Assembly (NCBI GenBank): GCA_949130495.1
Contig: OX422216.1
Coordinates: 101,253,967 to 101,317,966, forward strand
From: Sambucus nigra
Lineage: Eukaryota; Streptophyta; Magnoliopsida; Dipsacales; Adoxaceae
Length of the DNA stretch: 64,000 bases
Direction of reading: 5' to 3'
This document shows, one piece after another, positions 58,680 to 64,000 of the stretch (positions within the stretch are counted from its first letter, which is position 1; each line of letters opens with the position of its first letter). The notes beneath the pieces were generated by a model. That model had not been told where the DNA came from and ran no database searches. It worked only from the letters and a program-made list of their open reading frames with translations. The position numbers and the translations under genes were made by a program.

Positions 58680-60874
58680 AATTGTTGAAAAGAATATTTC
58701 AATTAGTAACCAAAGTTCTCATTTTGACTTTATTAATCAATAAAGCTTTCCAATTTCATATTATACATTCTCAAAACAAGTATTTACAATTTAAGTCATC
58801 AACCATATCCTACATATCAAATCACAGTAGGCAGTCCCAGATTTCATAATTTTCATATATATATATTAACTACTCGAAAATATAAATATCATAACAGCAC
58901 CCCAAATAATAACTATGGTGCGGGCATACTCTACTATCCAAACCTCATATCACTCACATTAAGGGTAATACAAATTCGGAATCACTCTCGAATTGTATTA
59001 ACACATACTCAAACAATATTGAGGCGAAGTATAAATTCCAAGTCCCTTAGACCGTCTGAACTATCACTGTGATAGCCTGTACCAAGGATATCTATACACA
59101 AAGAAAATGAGGCGAAGCATAGATTCCAAGTCTCTAAGAGGAAAGCACATACACGCATCTCTTAGGACCGTCTGAACTATCATTCCGATAGCCTGTACCA
59201 AGGATATCTATCTTCTAGGGTACAAGTCAATATCCCCCATAAAGGTCCCATCGAGATAAGACTGTCCCAGCGCGGAAACCTCACGGATAGCAAGTAGCGT
59301 GGGCATGATTTTCACACATAGATAGTATATGCATACACAATCATATAACTATACTAATATTACCATATCAATAATGGGTAAATTCTCAATTACCATAATT
59401 ACGACATTTGTATTTATTTCTCATTATTTAGTTATCACGTATAACCATTCAAATCTTATTTTAATTTGAGGAACTTTTCCTCTTACTACATAACGCTCAT
59501 GGATTCTATCCTCCCAAGTATAAAATTCAGTAGGTATACACATTTGTCCCAAAGTAACTCTCTTACGTGTCTCTCTCTTTAAATCATAAATTCACCGACC
59601 CTTATGTAATTATCCCAAAATACAATCTTTGCCCGACATCAAGGGTCCCAAAATCTATTCACATGTCCTACTGGTCTTCCCTATCTCCCAAAACATTTTA
59701 TTAAGGATGTCCAAGAATTATTTCACGATAAATTAAATTTAACTCATTTAAAAAGGGAAATAGGAGTCTGCCAGGAGGGGTCGATCGATCGAGGTCTGGG
59801 GCTCGATCGATCGAACCTTCGATCGATCGAAGCTCTGGGTTCGATCGATCGATCAAGCAGGTATTTCGATTTCTGCAGTTTTGCAGTTACGGGTTTCACC
59901 TTCTAACCTTCACCAAATCCATATTTTTCATACCCAATCGACCCAAAATTTATACTACTGACATTATATCATCATATTATGAAATTCCAACGTAAATCAT
60001 GTAGATTTCTACTATTAAACATGGATTAACAAGCCCCAAATTCATAAAAAACTTCAAGAACCCTAAAATTTCATTAACATGGTTCTAATCCATCTTTTCT
60101 AGAATTTTCTTCATCTACACCTCATAAATTCTTGGTTTAATCCTCTACATGTTAAGGAGTTTCCAGAATAACAATTAATCCATCACTACATGCGATTTCC
60201 TATCTCATGTCTTAGGTTTTCTTCAATAAAACTCATCCTAATCATTCCTACACTAATATGAAAGATGCGTCAACGAAATAAGCAAGATAAACACTTGCCT
60301 GGGATTTTTGGTGCTCTGATTTGCAGATGATTTTGGTGTGGTTGCGTTTCCCGTCGCGCGATCTACGCGCTGGTGGTGGTTGCGGTGTAAACGGGTGGAT
60401 TTTGGGCCTTGAATTTGCCTTGAGAGCTCTCTCCTTCCTCTCCTATGGCCGTCAATTGTGTTTAGAGTTTCTAACCCTAGATGACAATCCAGATATCTGA
60501 TATAACCCTTTGAATTTTCGTGGGTTTAATTACCCAAAAAGGTGAAATATCCAAAACGCTCTCCCGGGGTACCAATTAGGCCTAAAAATAAAATATTCAC
60601 TTTTATTTATCAATAATTAATCCCGACGCGACACGGGCGCGTCCCGACTCAAATTTCCAAAATTTTCATTTTATTCACTCGTGACATTCAATATAATCAA
60701 TATCATATATTACTTTGCTCAATAGTAATATTCAAAAAAATTCCCATAATTACTAACTCTCGTCACATTAATAATTATAACATAATTAATTTCCGGTTTT
60801 TTATTAAATAATTAACTCACATTAAATTTAATAAATCCCCAAATTAATATAGCATAAAAATACGGGGTATTACA
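58680..60874 (-). repeat. 5' LTR of T3, 3' part deleted
   Basis: Minus-strand start at 60874 (TGTAATACCCCG). The match to the 3' LTR runs from there to about 58680. It also lacks about 100 bases after ggcctaaaaat (60590) that the 3' LTR keeps; short aaaat repeats flank that deletion. Confidence 0.9.
59781..59855. repeat. CGATCGATCG palindrome cluster, T3 5' LTR
   Basis: Four sites, almost identical to the cluster at 56218. Confidence 0.85.
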
Positions 60875-60879
60875 GATAG
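60875..60879 (+). repeat. Target site duplication of T3, right copy
   Basis: gatag, matching 54013-54017. Confidence 0.92.
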
Positions 60880-61718
60880 TAGAAGCTACTGAAAGCATAA
60901 TCCTTGATAATGAAAAACCAGAAAGAACCACCCAAATTGGCTCCATATTGGTGCCACTCCTCAAACAGGAATTGGTTGCGTTCTTGAGGGAACGAAAGAA
61001 TGTGTTCGCCTGGAGTCTTGAAGATATGCCTGGGATTGATCCCAACTTCCTCTCTCATGATCTCAACATTAACAAGGATGCCAAGTCGAATAATCAAAGG
61101 CGCAAGGTGTTCAGTCCTGAGAAGAATAAGGCCATTCACGAGGAGATAGAAAATTTTCAAAAAGCCCAATTTATTGAAGATGTCAAATACCTAGCGTGGT
61201 TGGCGAATGTTGTTATGGTCCAGAAGAAAAATGATAAGTGGCGCATGTGTGTAGATTTCACTAATCTTCCCCAAATGACCATTTTCCTTTTCCTAGAATT
61301 GATCAGTTAGTAGATACCACAACAAGACATGAGTTGTTGAGTCTCATGGATGCCTATTCTAGATAGAATAAGATAAAAATGAAACCAAAGGATAAATAAA
61401 AGACTTCTTTCATTACCAACCGAGGTACTTATTGCTACAACATTATGCCTTTCGGGATAAAAAAACAAGAGCATCATACTAGAGATTGGTCAATAAGGTG
61501 TTTGAAGAATATATTGGGAGGAAGATGGAGGTGTACATAGATGACATGCTAACCAAAAGCAGAAAAACTTCAGATCATATCAAGGACCCCATTCAAACTT
61601 TTAACCGACTGGAAAAGCATCAAATGAAACTGAATCTGACCAAGTGTGTGTTTGATGTGCAAGAAGGAATGTTCCTCATCTTTATAGTAAATCCTACCAA
61701 AATAAATGCTTTGTTTTA
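60880..61718 (+). pseudogene. Tat-C reverse transcriptase fragment
   Basis: Continues the polyprotein beyond T3: VEATESIILDNEKPER, then LLKQELVAFLRERKNVFAWS, DVKYLAWLANVVMVQKKN and WRMCVDFTNL (frame to 61310). After a frameshift come MDAYSR and, in another frame, the catalytic MEVYIDDMLTKSRK (about 61525). The match ends near 61718. Where Tat-B has a TAG stop (46489), this copy has CAG, and where Tat-B has TAA (45937) this copy has a sense codon, showing those Tat-B stops are mutations. Confidence 0.88.
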
Positions 61719-62700
61719 AATGCAATCACCAACTTGCGGCACAATGCCCAATTTCATGTCTTGCTGCACAATGCCGAATCAATTCGCCCCTAGCGAATCG
61801 ATTTGCTATGTTGCAAAAGAATCAGGTCTTTAGGGATGAATCAATTCACCCCTTGCGAATCGATTCGGTATATAGCATACTTACAGATCAAGTGGGCCGA
61901 ATCGATTCGAAAATAGGGCAGTTTTGAATAGTTTTTCTTAGGAAGAGTTTTACTCCTATTCTCTTGGGCTTATCAATTTGGAACATTATAATTTGATGCA
62001 AGATATATGATTTGAAGATTTCTAAGGTGATTCTTGTAAGATATGATATTGGGGACACATCATACTATTTTGGGAGATGAACATATATGCGTATTGGAGA
62101 TTGTTGTATTTGTGTAATGTGGGAATTTCTTTATTAATGGGAGTTCTATTTAGAGGCCATAAGTGAGTCTATATTTGACGTACGGTGTAGGACTCTTTGA
62201 GAGAGAGTGGCAAGGGTGTGACGTGAAAATTATAGGCCGATAATTGTGCCGGATCTTTATAGCGATAGGATGCTAATTAAGTTATGATTGGGGGCCAACG
62301 AGAGAGAGTGGTCGAGTATCTTTAGTGATTAGAAACTTAAGGGATAAATCGTAGATGTGGAAATGTTAAGGGTTCATAGGGACAATTGAACCGTAGTAAG
62401 AATTGAGAGCGATTAGATCATACTATCAACTAGAATAGGGTGTGTGGTAAATCTAGTAGGGATAGTTGTTATATATATGTGTGTGATTAACAATGGGGAT
62501 TCCAATAATTGATGGGATCATCAAATGAATTTAAGTTTAGGCTTGAGGCTTGTAGACTATTAGTTATCGATAGTCGGGATTGTTGTTGGATATATTAATG
62601 TGCATTCGGATATCGATGGTATAAGTAGTGATTGTTATGCACATTATGTTGAATATATTGGAAGACTATTCATATCATAGGAGCAATGGAAGAACGTAGC
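61719..62700. other. LTR- or leader-like sequence with GAATCGATTC palindromes, no gene
   Basis: Starts abruptly after the Tat-C RT fragment. GAATCAATTC and GAATCGATTC motifs alternate at 61776-61908, as in LTR B. The rest is AT-rich with gagagagagtgg repeated at 62200 and 62298. No reading frame is recognised and no edges can be set. Confidence 0.4.
61776..61908. repeat. Cluster of GAATCGATTC/GAATCAATTC palindromes
   Basis: Sites at 61776 (GAATCAATTC), 61795 (GAATCGATTT), 61838 (GAATCAATTC), 61857 and 61899 (both perfect GAATCGATTC). LTR B has the pair at 22492 and 22514. Confidence 0.8.
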
Positions 62701-64000
62701 CGTATTGATTCCGAAATAATTCCATTACTTTAAATTATATACATATATTATATAAATTGATATATTATAAACAAAAATGTTATTGTTACTGAATTTTTGA
62801 TATAATATTTTAAAATAAACTGTCGTGACAATTTATTATTGGTTAATTTCTGAACAATTTGTTATTGAGTGATTTTTGAAATCCACCCGAGTGCAACATT
62901 AGTTTATTCCAAACTATCATGTCAAAAAACTCATGCGCAATAGAACTACTCTATTATAAATATACACGCTTCTTTGTTAGTGTAAAAATTTTGCCTTGAT
63001 CAATATCGTGTCACCCATCAAGGACAACCTACGAAAAGAAAAAGACACTCCCTTTTCAAACCTCGAGCCGCGCATTGTGAAGAATCCAAAAGTGCATCGT
63101 ATCCCACTGCCTTGTCCAGTTTCAATCCACGCCTTTTCTAGTACATGCCAACTACCTTAGGCATTTCTTTTGTCCAGTCTTTTCTACCTAGAAAAATATA
63201 TACATCTTTTTATTTATATTTTTAAAATACTATAAATATCATATTATGTTTATCATATTTATTACGTTATTTTTTATGACTGATAATACATTAATATGTA
63301 CTTTTTTATGCATACAGTTATAACAATTTTTTAATAGTTAAAGTATATATTTATTTATCACGTATCTATATATCACGTATATATATATATATATATATAC
63401 AATGCTCAAGATTTTCAAACGAGGCCCACAGAAAGTGATAGCACAAATGATATATCATACCTACTTATAATATCTCCCTTTTGTATACAATCTTTCTTTG
63501 TAATATCATATTATGTTTATCATATTTTATATACGTATTCCTAGGCTTTACCACACATATTTTTTTAAAACTCACGCCCCTTTAGTTGCTGGCTTTACCC
63601 ACTTGCCATAGGGCCCATGCCAAGTACTGCCTTTAGCTAGCCTTTGATTGATAAGAGACTAAACTTCCAGTTGTACCCGTTTCATTTTACCATAGGATAT
63701 TACATCTTTTAGCTGTTATTACCATTATGACCGAATTGATAGGAGCATGTATTTATTATGTTTAAACTACACTACAACAACCCTCAGCCAATTGACAGCT
63801 AACATCTTTGTCCTTTTATTTTAAACCATAGCTTTAGTAAAGTTTCTATCCTACATGGTATACCTACATAAGACAGGCTAAGACAACCTATTATCTAGCC
63901 GTATTACCTCGAGTCATGTGATAAAAAACGTCTAATGGAAATAATTGATAGATAAAATATCTGAACTCATTTTTCAAACCCATTAAGGTTTTACACACGC
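62701..64000. other. AT-rich DNA, nothing recognised
   Basis: No coding frame, repeat pair or element end was recognised, apart from a TA run near 63376-63400. Confidence 0.5.

Larger units (their letters stand above)
54018..60874 (-). mobile_element. T3: second non-autonomous element with T1-type LTRs, internally deleted
   Basis: On the minus strand: 5' LTR piece (60874-58680), a 1.27-kb interior remnant (58679-57411), and a full 3' LTR (57410-54018). The 3' end of the 5' LTR (about 840 bases), the primer site and most of the interior are deleted; the junction is ccattg-like at 58679. The interior remnant matches T2, not T1. The two LTRs look nearly identical where both exist, so insertion is recent compared with T2. 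Confidence 0.92.
51074..61718 (+). mobile_element. Tat-C: decayed Tat-lineage element, interrupted by T3 and truncated in RT
   Basis: LTR, primer site and gag-protease on the left of T3 (51074-54017), RT on the right (60880-61718). The two halves join in frame at the gatag duplication and line up with Tat-B. After the YIDDML part of RT the match ends at about 61718, so RNase H, integrase and the 3' LTR are missing. Confidence 0.88.

Overview
The window is heterochromatic plant DNA, most likely from a eudicot: AT-rich, almost free of host genes, and packed with nested transposable elements. No intact host protein-coding gene, rRNA or tRNA gene is visible. Every long coding stretch belongs to an LTR retrotransposon of the Ty3/gypsy superfamily and carries stop codons. 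The only cellular genes seen are short captured fragments inside a DNA transposon.

Layout. 1-5204: 3' half of a Tekay-type chromovirus (T1: end of RT, RNase H, integrase, chromodomain, 3.16-kb 3' LTR). It is inserted in 5205-7844, the 3' end of a Tat-lineage element (Tat-A) with a decayed antisense ORF and a 411-bp 3' LTR. 7845-8058 and 8059-22728: two minus-strand gypsy LTR remnants. The second is split by a 12.75-kb CACTA transposon (8436-21186, TSD ttt) that carries fragments of a PEX5-like gene, a J-domain-like gene and other exon-like pieces. 22729-26133: LTR debris and a gypsy RNase H fragment. 26134-39179: T2, an element with T1-type LTRs, a Met-tRNA primer site and a polypurine tract but a non-coding 4.3-kb interior. 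A 3.77-kb Helitron (28061-31829, minus) sits in its 5' LTR. 39180-49705: Tat-B (minus), nearly complete, with gag-pol, a 121-bp tandem array, two antisense extra ORFs and its 5' LTR. 49706-51073: an LTR-like stretch. 51074-61718: Tat-C (plus), a more decayed relative of Tat-B, interrupted by T3 (54018-60874, minus, TSD gatag), a second copy of the non-coding T2-type element. 61719-64000: LTR-like sequence with palindromes, then featureless AT-rich DNA.

How the parts relate. T1 (coding) and T2/T3 (non-coding interior) share LTRs and the last ~60 internal bases. T2 and T3 share the same non-coding interior with each other. This is the arrangement expected of an autonomous Tekay element and a LARD-like non-autonomous partner mobilised in trans. 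Tat-B has the Tat hallmark of two RNase H domains. Its antisense ORFs have an intron at a position shared with Tat-A. A palindromic repeat in its 3' non-coding array also occurs as in-frame protein repeats in the linker between its two RNase H domains. Tat-B gag-pol and T1 pol keep one reading frame and are broken only by point stop codons, many explained by C-to-T change, as expected of methylated, silenced copies.
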